Under the pieces are notes generated by a model. The model worked only from the letters and a program-made list of their open reading frames with translations, did no database searches and was not told the origin of the DNA. Both the position numbers and the translations under genes were made by a program. Positions 1 through 11,077 of a stretch of DNA of 64,000 bases are shown piece after piece; the first letter of the stretch is position 1; each line of letters opens with the position of its first letter. The stretch is taken from contig JARKIF010000124.1 in the NCBI GenBank assembly GCA_029378245.1, forward strand, positions 35,583-99,582. The letters run 5' to 3'. Source of the stretch: Roridomyces roridus. Taxonomy: Eukaryota > Basidiomycota > Agaricomycetes > Agaricales > Mycenaceae.

Positions 1-1189
1 ATGCAATAGGATTGAGCACATGAACTGTACAGGAGGAGAACTGGTGCAGAGTGGATTTTGACCAAGTTGTGGTAGAATCTCTGTGGACTCACATGCCTCT
101 GAAACTGATTTTCAATTCGGGTTTGGGGAGTATCCGGGCACCCCAGAATTCTTGAGATCATACAGAATACTGGGTATCAGCACCCATTAGGAAATCACTC
201 ATTGGGCTGATGCACTTTCAATTCTTCTTCAAGGGCATGCTTCATATTAAAGAAGCAGGCTCATTGAATGATATGTAAGAACAGCCAGGAAGAATATCTA
301 AAGGATTGAACCAGGCCAGCAAATGTTATCCTGAACTCAGAAAAGTGCCCTCTGTTCAACCCATACAGTGTCCTGGTCATGTTCTGTTGCCCTCCTATGG
401 AAACCAAAAGATGCAGAATATGTCAAAGAACAATTCATGGGCAGGATGCAACCCAAAATGCTGAGAGTTCTGCCTGCATTCCCTCAAAATCGCAAAATTT
501 TCCTTTTTGGGAAGAAAGCGTAGTGGGTCCTGTCAATCAAGGCTGTGATCAAACCTTGATATTGAAGCATTTGACAAGATTCTACTCACATTGGGGCTGT
601 GACTGTTATTTACATGCATACTAAATCTATGCTGAATGAAAATTGTAGGTGCAGAGGGAGGGAAAAGGCAAAAGAAAGAAAAGATGTGCCCCGGGGATTG
701 AACCCGGGTTAAAGGGCAAGACATGAGGGGCAGGGACCGTAACCAGTACACTAAACAACCTTTGACCCAGACTTTTATTTCAACCATTCCTTGATCACCA
801 CCCGGTAGAAATCACCATTGTTGATGGGGATCAGTATCCACTCTCCAGAGTTCAACCAGTCATATTCAGATTGCATTCCATCATGCTGGCTGTTTGCAGA
901 GTATTTTACATCAAATAGGTCAAGGAAGCATTTTCAGGCACAGGTATATAGGGAGCTCATGTGGCCCAGAGAAAGAGGCATAATGTTGATGCACATCATT
1001 ATTTGATGGCCGATGTGATGTGGGTCCCGTTCACTTGCTCACTTTACGCCTCACACGTGCCGCTCGATATGGCAATTTGATGGGGGCAGTGAAAGGCTGT
1101 GCTTCATCGGCGTGAAATTTATCAAATGATCACATCACGGCACACGTCCAATATTCGCCAAGTCGAATCAAAGATGAACTGTACTCAAG
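1..1189. other. Gene-free repeat-rich stretch
   Basis: I see no supportable protein-coding gene here; the open frames are short and lack recognisable domains. A segment near 495-530 (cttttt-ggga-gaaagcgtagtgg) closely matches one near 16590-16625 inside the element at 14543-17182, so at least part of the stretch is dispersed repeat. A tRNA-derived segment lies at 688-762 on the minus strand. Nothing else is recognised. Confidence 0.5.
688..762 (-). repeat. tRNA-derived (SINE-like) sequence
   Basis: Read on the minus strand, the segment has a polymerase III A-box-like D-arm (TTTAGTGTACTGGTTA) and about 45 nt later a B-box/T-arm (CCGGGTTCAATCCCCGG) with a good T stem. The acceptor stem does not pair well, so I read it as a tRNA pseudogene or SINE head rather than a working tRNA. 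It resembles the Glu/Asp tRNA shape in outline, but I cannot assign an anticodon. Confidence 0.45.
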
Positions 1190-1191
1190 TA

Positions 1192-2721
1192 CAGTCGGAA
1201 ACCCCCATCCGGACCGGACCCACCACCGGACTAGAAGCGAGTTTTGGAACGCATCACGATTTCCCGATCCGGAAATGAGCCAACTTTCAGCCAAACAATG
1301 ACATAAGACGGCAGCAACGGCCGGCGCCGATTCACATCATTCGGTTCCTGAGACAAAATTCATTTATGTACAAGTCCCTTGCAAGGAGAAAAGTTTGAAG
1401 AATGGTCATCCTATTGCTCGCCAGGGTGTCGTACATACTAGACAGCGTGAATGAAGTACACAGACGTCGAACCGCCCGGGTTCTCTCCCATAGAAGCGCT
1501 CAAGAGTCAAGACCGCGGAAATTCAGCGCTCAGCCTGAAACACGCCTGAAACACGCCCACGCTCGCCCACGTCTACCCCTGCCCTGCCTGCCTCACCCGC
1601 TCCGCGATGCCCGCCTGCCATCCTTCCATGAGTGTAGGTGGTAGCGCAGTGTCGTGTAGTGTTTGAGCTCGTGCAATGGCAGCAAAGTGAGGACGGAGTG
1701 GGCGTGGGCGTGGGCGTGAGCATCGGCGTCATGGCGTGGGTATTGGCGTCCCGGCGCGGCGTGGGCCTCGCGAGTGGTGGCGTATGTGAGCAGGGTGGCA
1801 GCTGACAGGGTATGGTGAGGAGGCGATGGGCGGTGAGCGTGGTGCAGGGAAAGGTGGTGCAGTGAAAGGTGGTCGTTCATCGGCACGAATCAACGTTTGA
1901 GAGAGGTGCTAGTGCGTGTCGGGCGTGGGGTGTCGGGTAGCGAAGCGTCGGCGGGGCAACGGCAGGCTGGGCATGGGCGCATGCGTGGCGGGGACAAAGA
2001 GGAAAGGGTGGGCCTTGTAGGCGAGCGCCGGTGCCAAGATGCAGGGCGTCGTCGTTGTGGTCAATGGAAAGGAGAGTGATGAGTCAACGGCAGCGTTTGC
2101 GGCAGCCAGAGACAGTGCCGTGCTGCCGAAGGGCTGTGTATTTGGATATAGTTTGTTCCACTTCCACATCGGGAACCAGTGATGCGTTCCAATTGCAAGA
2201 TCGCACCGGACTCGGGCAGTTCGGCAACTCTGATGGGGCTGAACTTTTACTGAGTCATAGCCATGTTGGTGGACTCCCCGGCCATGGATTTGCAGACAGG
2301 AATGGAAGCTGACCATCGAGATACGGTCAATTTACTTGGTGCTCACTGAAACACCCAAATCACGGAATCCACCAAAGTCATTTGATTATTTCTCAACCAC
2401 CACGGCACCTGGAGGGCTCTAGTATTATGAGGATATAGACCTCAATGGGGCCTTCCAAGAGAGACTTTACCCCGTGGGAAAAGCACAGGTGTCGGGTCAG
2501 TAATAATGATTTGCTCCGGATGTGGGTTTATCTCATGTCGGCATGATCTTGAAAACTTTGTTTCGACACGACGAAGGGCAAGCTCTTATGACCTGAACAT
2601 TTTTTTGAATACAGGTCATATACCCATCTACCAGACCCCAATAGTATACTGCGGCAGCGGCCTTCAGTCTCATGATATCACACAATCTTTGATGAGTGGT
2701 CCGGATGGGGGTTTCCGACTG
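1192..2721. mobile_element. Mariner/pogo-like non-autonomous element
   Basis: The ends are a perfect 24-bp terminal inverted repeat. The left copy is 1192-1215, beginning CAGTCGGAAACCCCCATC, and the right copy is its exact reverse complement at 2698-2721. The element is flanked on both sides by the dinucleotide TA (1190-1191 and 2722-2723), the target duplication typical of the Tc1/mariner/pogo superfamily. The 1.5-kb interior has no recognisable transposase. It contains low-complexity GTGGGC-type runs near 1700-1720 and an interrupted palindrome around 2588-2622 (tatgacctg...caggtcata). I infer a non-autonomous copy moved by a transposase elsewhere. Confidence 0.75.
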
Positions 2722-2729
2722 TACTCTAA

Positions 2730-3388
2730 TTAGAGTAGTAGCTTGGTATTAGGAGGGTGGGGGTGTGTAATGTAGTTAGTTTGGAATGAATTTGGAGGGG
2801 GGTATGGGGTATATTGTGCAGGATAATGAGAATACGGGTATTGATACGGTGCGGGAGCCTGGTACGGGTAGTGGAAAGCAAACGCCGGTTGTGGAGGCAG
2901 CGACAAGGGTGGGCCGGGCATGGTGGTGGACGGTCCCGGCAGCGGCGTGGTCGATGGTCCTACGGCAGATGCTGTTGATGGTGCCGCCCGGGGCTTATCC
3001 GATCCCTTCGCCTTGTGCCCGCTGGCGGCGCCACCTCCATATGAAGGGTCTCCGGCGGGGGCGTGTCGCGTTTTGACCATGGGCATGACATGTGTCATCT
3101 GCTCACGGGCGCTCTTGGGGCCAGACAGACCGGAAATGCTGCCTCCCAGGGCAAAAGACCCCATCCAATCCCGATCACTGTGCACCAATATCAACTCTCT
3201 TTTATCAATTCAGACCAAGTCTCAACCAGAGCCTGAAACACAGATGATTTTCTGGTACACCCACCTGGGCACCTATGGTCATGAAATTTTACAGGTGGGA
3301 AGGGGTCACCCATAGCAATAAGGTAGATGCAATACAAGTTCGGCTGCCCCACTTGATTCGCTGTGACTTTTACCATTTTGGGAAGCAA
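2730..3388 (-). CDS. Pro/Tyr-rich hypothetical protein remnant
   Basis: A minus-strand frame from 3194 to 2730 encodes a low-complexity tail very rich in Pro, Tyr and Ser (PYQAPAPYQYPYSHYPAQY and similar). An upstream frame (3388-3191) could join it through a short intron, since a GTGGGTGTACC donor and a TGTTTCAG acceptor lie near 3270-3235. I recognise no domain. The composition is biased compared with the neighbouring frames, so it may be the end of a real host or element gene cut by the mariner-like element on its left and the DDE transposon on its right. Function unknown; even its reality as a gene is uncertain. Confidence 0.3.
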
Positions 3389-3441
3389 AGCAGAACTTCG
3401 GGATAAAACAATTTTTTGTGAATGCTCGAGGATGAAATTAC

Positions 3442-3546
3442 AAAATCGGCCTCAAGGGTCCTCTGTAGATTGGTCCTAGATTGCTATTCCCGGTTTTACA
3501 TCCATAAAAAGTCCAAAATTGGAGGACTAGTTTCCAAAATACAGTC
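3442..3546. repeat. Left terminal inverted repeat of DDE transposon
   Basis: About 105 bp that pair with 6998-7100. The best-conserved blocks are ctcaagggtcct at the outer side and ggactagtttccaaa at the inner side; the middle has diverged. Confidence 0.75.
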
Positions 3547-3625
3547 TCCAGCATGTGTAATCTCAAAGTTTCTTTGACTGTTGCCCTCAAAAAAATTCAA
3601 TGGGTGTCTCCTTGGTATCTACTAC

Positions 3626-6600
3626 ATGCCTCAGCAAAAGAAAGCCGTCCGCGACAGGCTGAACCGCCTCAATGGCCTCTTAGCCTCACCAAAGCGAGCC
3701 ATCAAACGCGGGTTAATTGCCTTGAGTCTAGTCAAGAGCCCAGAGAAGAGGCCTGACAAAAGGCGCCGTGAAGACGATCTCGAGGACATCCAGAACCAGC
3801 CTGTGCGATTCCTATTCCCAGCTGAATCCACAATTGACGCGTCTGACCCTTCTGACTAGCCAACTCCGGGTCCTGGCAGTGAATCTCCTCGGTTCGTACC
3901 CGTAATGGACTGCGAAGAAATGCCGTTGGCAGATGAGGACGAAGAAAACTCGGACGAGGATGTCTTCCTGGACAGACCATTCCGCCACGACATATTCCAT
4001 CAAGGACTTACACCCGAAAGACCTACAGCTGCACCTCTCTCCTTCAATATTGTTCACAAATGGAACGGGTCTTCTCGGGCTCATCTAGACGCTGCTGAAT
4101 CTTCGTCGTCTGTCCACTCTGTCCATACATTCCCCGTGTCAGAAGCTTCCATGTTATTTGTTGACGACGAAGGCCATGTTCTGGACGAACTCGAGGAGAA
4201 CATACCTCCCGAGCTAGATGAGCTACTTGCGCCTGATGCTGGTGTATTCCAGGGGGATGGATATCCTCGTCCGGCGCCGCCTCAGGGCTTCCTTGAGAGG
4301 ATGGCGGCAATTGGGAAGAAGCAGGCCTTGGCTGTTGCCCCAGATATCACGACTGCCAAAGCTGTCGTTCTCCGGGGGCCGAGCCGAGGCAAAGCAGGCG
4401 GCTACAAGGCACCGGATTTCACCGTTTGGGTGCGGAACCGGATAGAGGGTATTCGAGCACACCTTGCTTTGTATACCAATCCCAATTCCACAACCTACAG
4501 AAGATGGGCCGAGTCAGCACGTCAAGCTGCCATTGCGATGGGTCGATGATGAGTCGTGGATTCAACCACGGCTGAAATAAATCGAATTCATGTGACCTTT
4601 CAATCTAATCGGTTGATTAATCCACGGCAAAACCAGGATACAAATCAGAGGAACATCCCCCGGCGGCGCTCTAGAGTACGATAGTGGATCAAGTTGATGT
4701 TAAACACGGAACAATGACAAGCCGTAGCCAGTATATTAGAAGGCATGTAAATTAGTGTAGAACAGTGAATCCCCCTCCCCTCTGTTGGCATAACATACGA
4801 CCGAACTTCATTTTGACTGAGCTGTGGGATTATTGCAACGTCGGCTTGACTGCGCGTGCCCTGAAGTCCTTTTTGAGTTCGACCGTTCTCCAGCGCTGAG
4901 CTGTGAGCGCCCTGAGGTCCATTCCGGTTGGGCTGAGCTGTGGGTTCTCTGAGGTTACTGGAATTCGGTGTGGTTAAATTCGATTGGTTGCATACGACCG
5001 AGCTGTGGACGTCCTGAAGTCGAAAGACCGAGCTGTGGATATCCTGAAGTCCTCTGTGTGAATTAGTTGAATACCTACGGCAAGGTCAAGCATTGACGAA
5101 AGCCCAACTTTGGTGGTTGATTGCGGTAGTAGCTCTACGCTATAAAATACATTGGTTTTACCTGCTCGGAATATCCTTGTGTGATTTGAATTGACGGTCG
5201 ATACGCCTGACCCACCTCCCCGAACACATACACACGGCATCGATTAGTGGTAGTTGGTTTTGGATTTGAGAGCTTGACATTGTCTAGCTCGTTGATTAGT
5301 CCGATTTCACTGCTGCACATTGGTGCACCGTTTCATCGAGACGGCGAGCATTGTGGGCGTATCTTGGCCAGTCTCAGCCGAGCGTACATCAAAGACCGCA
5401 AAGTTTTGCCGATTAACCCGTATGGAGGTTGGAAAGAATCAATGTTGGCGGACGAGGAACTGGCGAACGAGATCCGCAAATACCTTCAAGAACTGGGCAA
5501 GTTCATCACGGCGGAGAAGCTTGTCGAATTCCTTGCGCGCGAGGACATTATGGAGAAGCATGGCATTGAGACGAAAATCAGCCTGAGCACTGCTCGAAAC
5601 TATTTGAATGAGCTTGGATATCGGTAAGTGGTGGTCAGCCTGCCAGTATCTTGCTCACCATGGCTCAGATTCCGAGTCGAAAAAAAGGGCCAATACTCTG
5701 ACGGCCATGAGCGCGAGGATATTGTGTATTACAGGGACGAGGTTTACCTTCCCGCTCTCAAGGGGTTCCAGGACCGATCTTTCGTCTTTGAGCCGGACGG
5801 GTCGGTCATAACACTTAGTCTTCCCGCCCGAGTGCGACGAACGGTGATCTGGTATCACGATGAGAGTATATTTTATGCTCACGATCGTCGGCAGAAATAT
5901 TGGTATCACAAAGATGCGCCGGTAACCCCGTACAGGAAGGGCGAGGGTGTGTCCTTCATGGTTGCCGACTACTTCTCTGCAGACTTCGGCTGGCTCCGTA
6001 CGCAAGACGGCGAGCCGGCGGCACGTCGATCCATGCGACCTGGGAAGAATCGAGATGGTTACTTCTCAGGCGACGATATTGAAGAACAGGCTCTGGCAGC
6101 CTGCGCCGTTGTACGAGAGCGATGGCCCGAGTTTGACCACATCTTTGTTTACGACAACGCGACCACTCATCGGAAGCGCAGCGAGGGCGCGCTCTCTGCC
6201 CGAACTATGCCAAAATCAATCTCCGGCACACGGAAGTCCAAGAACGCCGATGCTGATAGCAACTTCCTCGTTTCCGTACCCAAACGGAACGCGGATGGAA
6301 CAGTGATGCACGACGAGCACGGCAGCCGCTTGAAGGAGAAAATCCAGATGACAGGAGCTCGTTTTGCCGACGGCTCACCACAAGACTTGTATTGTCCTTC
6401 GGACCATGCTAAACATGCTGGGAAGTTCAAGGGGATGGAGGTGATTCTCGAGGAACGACGGAAGAAGGGAGATCTTGGTGATATTTCTGAACAGGCACTC
6501 AAGAAGAAGAATGCCGAATGCAAGCCGGGCTTCAAATGTGCCAAGCCTGATTCCACGACCTGTTGCATGCGGCGCATGCTCTTCAATCAACCCGATTTCG

Positions 6601-6989
6601 CATCTGTCCAGTCCTGCCTCGAGGAGGCCTGTGCCGGACAAGATGTCACAGTCTTATTTTTGCCCAAGTTCCACTGCGAACTCAATCCTATCGAGATGGT
6701 CTGGGGCTACGCCAAACGGATTTACAGGCTAAATCCCGAGTCATCGCGGGAAGATGTACTGGAAAGGAACACGTTCAACGCGCTCGACGAAGTCCCTCTT
6801 GATTCCATGCGCGCGTTCGTTCGTCGCGCTCATCGTTTTGCCGATGCATACCGCCAAGGACTGGATGGCGCGCAAGCTGCCTGGGCAGCCAGAAAATACA
6901 AGGGACATCGTACACTGCCCGCAGAATTTAAAAAAGACATGATCGCAGCTGGAATACTGCGAGGAGGGAACCAGAGTGCCGGTTTGTAA
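3626..6989 (+). pseudogene. IS630/Tc1-like DDE transposase, interrupted
   Basis: The transposase reads in one direction from ATG 3626. The N-terminal part (3626-4546) is basic then acidic, has one in-frame TAG at 3857-3859, and ends in a helical segment (VWVRNRIEGIRAHLALYTN). The next part resumes near 5338 (GEHCGRILASLSRAYIKDRK), so about 790 bp interrupt the gene. A 45-bp intron (5624-5668, GTAAGT...CTCAG) links the DNA-binding region (LSTARNYLNELGYR) to the catalytic part ending at 6989. The triad is visible: D in IWYHDESIFYAHD, D in IFVYDNATTH, and E in HCELNPIEMVWGYAK. A KYKGHRTLP block follows, typical of this basidiomycete family. The stop at 3857 and the large gap argue against activity of this copy, although the catalytic domain itself is intact. 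Confidence 0.8.
4547..5338. other. Large intron or insertion inside the transposase gene
   Basis: This ~790-bp non-coding block splits the transposase between AIAMGR and DGEHCGR. Both junctions carry a short TCGA match, so a small insertion with target duplication is possible. A GT near the left edge and an AG at the right edge would equally allow an unusually long intron. Inside, a degenerate unit with a core like gagctgtgg...cctgaagtcc recurs about five times between 4815 and 5055. No coding sequence is recognised. Confidence 0.45.
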
Positions 6990-6997
6990 TGTAGTAC

Positions 6998-7100
6998 GAC
7001 AGTAATTTGGAAACTAGTCCCTCAATTTTGATCCAAAAATTGCGAAAAAAATTGGGAGACCACTCAAGATGTATCTACACAGGACCCTTGAGGCTGATTT
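6998..7100. repeat. Right terminal inverted repeat of DDE transposon
   Basis: Reverse complement of the left repeat at 3442-3546. It starts eight bases after the transposase stop codon, so the gene runs almost to the element's end. Confidence 0.75.
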
Positions 7101-7439
7101 GCGAGCTTTCTCGTGAGAGCCTTGTAAAGGGTTGTCGACTGGTGTTCTTTCCCAAAAAGGTCATTGTGACAATCACATCACGTGGGGCAACCGAACTTGT
7201 ATTGCGTCTACCTTATGTGGATTTATTTTGCCATCAAAGATTGATCACCGGTTGATGATTTCGTTACACTTGCATTTTCGTTACACATTTAGCATCTGTA
7301 CTCTACAAGTGTACCCATGATATATTCATGTTGAACAAGTAAAGGCAGTGGAAACATGTCTGAACGTGTCATGAGGGCATGGGAATGTTTTCAAACTCCG
7401 GACTTTACGGCATTACAAGGCGGCCTATCAAGTGATCAC

Positions 7440-7813
7440 TGATGTTATCAACAGACTATAACATAAGGAAGGATGAGTGACGACATCTTATAGTGTCTGT
7501 CTACGAGAGACTAACCCGTTACTATCAGTCCGTCGACCTCTTGATCACATACACGACCAATTCAGACTGGCCGGAAATCACGCACAAGCTTCTTCCTGGG
7601 CAGCAGGCTTCTGATTGTCCTGACCTGGTGGCTCGGGTTTCTCATCTCAAAAAGAAGGCCATCATCGAGGACATCACAACTATGGATTTGGTAAAATCAC
7701 AATGGCTGATCACCCGAGAACACTTTATTGCAACAAAGTCTAGCTACTTGTACTTTGTAAGTCCTACCTACTACTATTCTGCAGCTTTATTGCAACATCC
7801 ATTGCAACCTTGA
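7440..7813 (+). pseudogene. Helitron Rep/helicase N-terminal fragment
   Basis: The reading frame 7493-7813 contains DLLITYTTNSDWPEITHK and LLPGQQASDCPDLVARV, followed by HLKKKAIIEDI. This is the Helitron-like N-terminal domain found just upstream of the rolling-circle HUH motif. Only about 70 matching residues are present; no Rep HUH motif, no helicase Walker motifs and no Helitron 3' hairpin are recognised next to it. The frame then drifts into unrelated sequence with a TYYYSAALLQ tail. I read it as a relic, not a functional gene. Confidence 0.65.
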
Positions 7814-7919
7814 TTGGATATAGAGGTCCTAGCGGTGATAACATATCATTCCCTGGTTAATTCCATCAAATCAATAAGCAGCCGTCCAACTCAGATGTGT
7901 TGTCACTGTTGTGTTTCAA

Positions 7920-8288
7920 CATCAGCCTTTTGACAAAAATCTTGTCAGCTTTCGGCACTTTTCCGCTTGACAATGAGCTCGGCAAAGTGAAAAGTGGCAA
8001 AGTCCACATTTCAGCTCCCTCAAACATAGGCTTGCAGAGACCATGTAGCTATCTGAATGGAATATTAGTTGAAATGTCCCAGAATGTCAAAAAGTCTGTG
8101 AGGTTCCGGCAAGGGGAGAGCCATAACGGCGGCATCAATTCCGTGTTGCCGAGCACTTGTCGGGTAACTGAGTTGGCTTGTGAAAAGTGGTCCGTCGTCA
8201 ACTTGAGCACTTTCGGCACTTGTCCCTGCCAAAATTTGGCAGGGGAAAGCTGACAAGCATCGAAAAGTAAATTGTAGAAAGTCTGATG
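7920..8288. mobile_element. Possible MITE with CATCAG ends
   Basis: The segment starts catcagccttttgacaaa and ends in the partial reverse complement (ctttctac...gtctgatg). A second internal inverted pair, cttgtcagctttc (7941-7953) and gaaagctgacaag (8246-8258), strengthens the fold. A similar arrangement is found at 44354-44706, where the element starts GCATCAG and has TTGACAAA near the end. No target duplication is obvious. It contains no gene. Confidence 0.35.
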
Positions 8289-8582
8289 AAGGGTAAGTGA
8301 ATAAAGGAAAGAGTGCATACATGGAGATAGTAGAGAACATTTGAAGACCACAGGGAGAAGAATCAACACATAAATGCTGGTATATGTTACATTGTCAGAC
8401 TAAAAGGATTCTGATTCCAATGTAGAAAAATCCAGGTCTGATACATAAGGGGAAGGCAAGTCTGAATCTTCAATGTCAGGAAAGTCTGAAATTTCAATGT
8501 CAGCAGAGTCTGAATCATCTGTGTCAGATGACTCAGAATCATGGGGGCTTGGTTCCGGCGTATCAATTTCCAGATGCCCATA

Positions 8583-9243
8583 TAGGGCTGGGCACCGTAC
8601 CGTAACGGACACGGCCGTAATTGATACGGCCGTATTGAGACACGGCCGTGACATGACGGCCCGTAGAATAGTAGCATCAATCACTCACGGTACGCTACGG
8701 TGCCGTATACGACCGTATTTCCGTAACGCGGCCGTAAATTGATGGCCAATCATTTCTCATGAGAGTCCGACTTCCTGGATGATTGTGAGCATCGGCATTG
8801 GATCTTATGATATGAAGCACCTCTCCCATACATACCCATCCTTCGTCGGGCAGAATTGGGGCGGGGCATGTCCGCCGCCGCCGGCTTTGAAGGTTGATGG
8901 CGTGTTTGATGCATTGATGTGGCTACCGTAAATATCGACAATACCCGCGGCAGCCGCCAGCTGCCGCCTCATCCAAAGGGGATGGTGTTTCCGCAGCTGT
9001 ACAAGTTCCCACATGGCTTGGTGAGACAATTCTGACACAAATCACCCGCGATAACAGTGTTTAGAGGACATTGCCGAGCATTTCCGTATTACGGCCGTAA
9101 CGGCCGTGTTTTTACGGGAAATACGGCACACGGCCGTGTTGGACACGGGCCGTGTCAAGACCACTACCAGGGGCCACGGCACGGCACCGTATCCGTATTA
9201 CGGAGCCGTATTCCGTAGGGTACGGTTACGGTGCCCAGCCCTA
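8583..9243. mobile_element. hAT-type MITE A (661 bp) in the ankyrin region
   Basis: The ends are TAGGGCTGGGCACCGTA and its reverse complement, and an 8-bp target duplication TGCCCATA flanks it exactly (8575-8582 and 9244-9251). An 8-bp duplication is the hallmark of the hAT superfamily. Both arms carry many copies of the palindromic octamer ACGGCCGT (for example near 8612, 8628, 8641, 9092 and 9129); the middle third is unique sequence. There is no transposase. The duplicated bases encode the YGH that appears on both sides of the insertion in the host frame. Confidence 0.9.
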
Positions 9244-9269
9244 TGCCCATATTTTAATGCAATGAGGAA

Positions 9270-10530
9270 GACTGTCCACGCAGGGTCATTGATTAGGGTG
9301 AGGGATGCATTATAGTCCAAAAGTAGCTTGACAATGGAAATATGGTGGTTGCCAGAGGAAATATGCAGTGGAGTCCACCCAGCCGCCTCAACAGCATTGA
9401 CAGATGCCCCACATTGAATGAGCAGCTTTGCAATGGCAAGGTGGCCATATTGGGAGGCAAGGTGTAATGGACTCCAACCATCCTTCTCGGTAGTGTCAAC
9501 TGGGACCCCATGTCCAACAAGCAGCTTTGCAATGTCAGGATGGCTGTTTGAGGAGGCAACGTGTAATGGAGTCCAGCCGCCCTCCTTAGAAACATTGACA
9601 GATGCCCCATGTCCAACAAGCAGCTCCACAATGTCAAGGTAGCCATACCGGGAGGCAAGGTGCAGTGGAGTCCAGCCATCCTTCTCTGCAACATCAACTG
9701 ATGCACCATGTCTAAGAAGCAGATGTACAATCTGCAGGAAGCCATACCAGGAGGCAAGGTGCAACGGAGTCTGACCATCCTTGTTAGCAACATTGGCTGA
9801 TGCTCCATATTCAAAAAGTAGCTTTGCAATGTCAAGGTGGGCATTTGAGGAGGCAATGTGCAGCGGAGTCTGGCCATCCTTTCCAGGAACATTGACCAAT
9901 GCCCCATGTTCCAAAAGTAGCTTTGCAATGTCAAGATGGGCATTTGAGGAGGCAAGGTGCAATGGAGTCCAGCTGTCCTTCTCTGTGGCATCAACTGATG
10001 CCCCATGTCCAACAAGCAGCTTTGCAATGTGCGGGAGGCCATACCAGGAGGCAAGGTGAAGCGGATTCTGACCATCCTTTCTAGCAACATTGACTGATGC
10101 TCTATGTTCAACAAGCAGCTTCACAATGTCCAGGTGACCATGCCAGGAGGCAAGGTGCAGCAGAGTCTGGCCATCCTCCTTAGCAACATTGACCAATGCC
10201 CCATGTTGTAAAAGTAGCTTTGCAATGTCTTGAAGGTGTGCATTTGAGGAGGCAAGGTGCAATGGAGTCTGGCCATCCTTTCCAGCAACATTGACCAATG
10301 CCCCATATTCCAAAAGTAGCTTTGCAATGTCAAGGTGGCCATTCAAGGAGGCGAGGTGCAATGGAGTCCAATGATCCTTTCTTGCCATATTGCACAATGC
10401 CCCATGTTCAACAAGCAGCTTTGAAATGTCAAGGTAACCATACCGGGAGGCAAGGTGCAGAGGAGTCTGACCATCCTTCTTGGTGACATTGACTGATGCC
10501 CCATGTTCTATGAGCAGCTTTGCCATGTCA
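9270..10530 (-). repeat. Tandem ~99-bp ankyrin-coding repeats
   Basis: Thirteen 33-residue units of the form DGWTPLHLAS-NGHLDIAKLLL-HGASVNV follow one another without spacers on the minus strand. The DNA units are visibly homologous (the recurring aaggtgcaatggagtc on the plus strand). One unit, near 10236, carries an extra codon (HLQDI), and the last unit is degenerate (AWTVFLIALKYGH). Such near-identical arrays readily change copy number. Confidence 0.85.
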
Positions 10531-10532
10531 AG

Positions 10533-11077
10533 TAGGGCTCCGGCCCGGCCGTTGACGGCGACGGCCGTCGCTCTGACGGCCGTCATGGGAGGTCGGACGG
10601 GCCCCACCCGGCCGTCAGACCATGTTGTGAGGCCTCAAAACGGCCGGGTGGTACCCGTCAGACCCGTCACAGCCGTCATGACGGGTCGGAGCGGTGACAG
10701 CCCGTGCCTCCAGCTAAATCGACCATCAGATTGATGTCAACGTGATGCCGGCAAGTCAAAATTACGGATTGGTACCCGGGAAGCCTCCAGAACCAGCCAG
10801 AACCGCAGTAGTGGGCCATGGGGAAGATTGCCGATGACCCATGTGTGCTACCCCTGGAGCATCAAGTGATGATGGCAGCTCGGCATGGTTAGTTAGCCGA
10901 GGACCCGTCACCACCCGCCATGGCCCGTCGACGGCCGGGAACGGGTACCCCGTCAGCCAAGGAACCGGACCCGGACCCGGCCGTCAAAATTGTGGCTTCA
11001 GAGGGCTGTACGGCCGGGCCGGCACCCGTTGTGACGGCTCGTTGACCCGTCATTTTGACGGTCGGGTCGGAGCCCTA
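10533..11077. mobile_element. hAT-type MITE B (545 bp)
   Basis: The termini are TAGGGCTCCGGCCCG and, read inward from the other end, TAGGGCTCCGACCCG. The 8-bp target duplication ATGTCAAG lies at 10525-10532 and 11078-11085. The interior again holds GACGGCCGTC-type repeats plus many GACGGGT/ACCCGTC motifs. It interrupts the host gene between HLDI and AKLL, the first and second ankyrin repeats; removing it with one duplication copy rejoins the frame. No coding capacity. Confidence 0.9.

Larger units (their letters stand above)
3442..7100 (+). mobile_element. DDE transposon with ~105-bp inverted repeats
   Basis: A 3.66-kb element is bounded by imperfect inverted repeats. The left copy runs from aaaatcggcctcaagggtcc (3442) to ggactagtttccaaaat (3540). 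The right copy, 6998-7100, carries the reverse complement, ending ggacccttgaggctgattt. The only gene inside is the transposase described below. The exact outer ends and the target duplication are not clear, so the true limits could lie some tens of bases further out. The interior is damaged: there is an in-frame stop and a ~790-bp interruption of the gene. Confidence 0.75.

Noticed and set aside
1593..1886. His/Ala-rich minus-strand frame as a metal-binding protein
   Set aside because: It is the antisense reading of a simple GTGGGC repeat inside a gene-less transposon.
9270..10530. Regular ~99-bp repeats as a CRISPR or satellite array
   Set aside because: The repeats have no spacers and translate as canonical ankyrin units; this is coding sequence.
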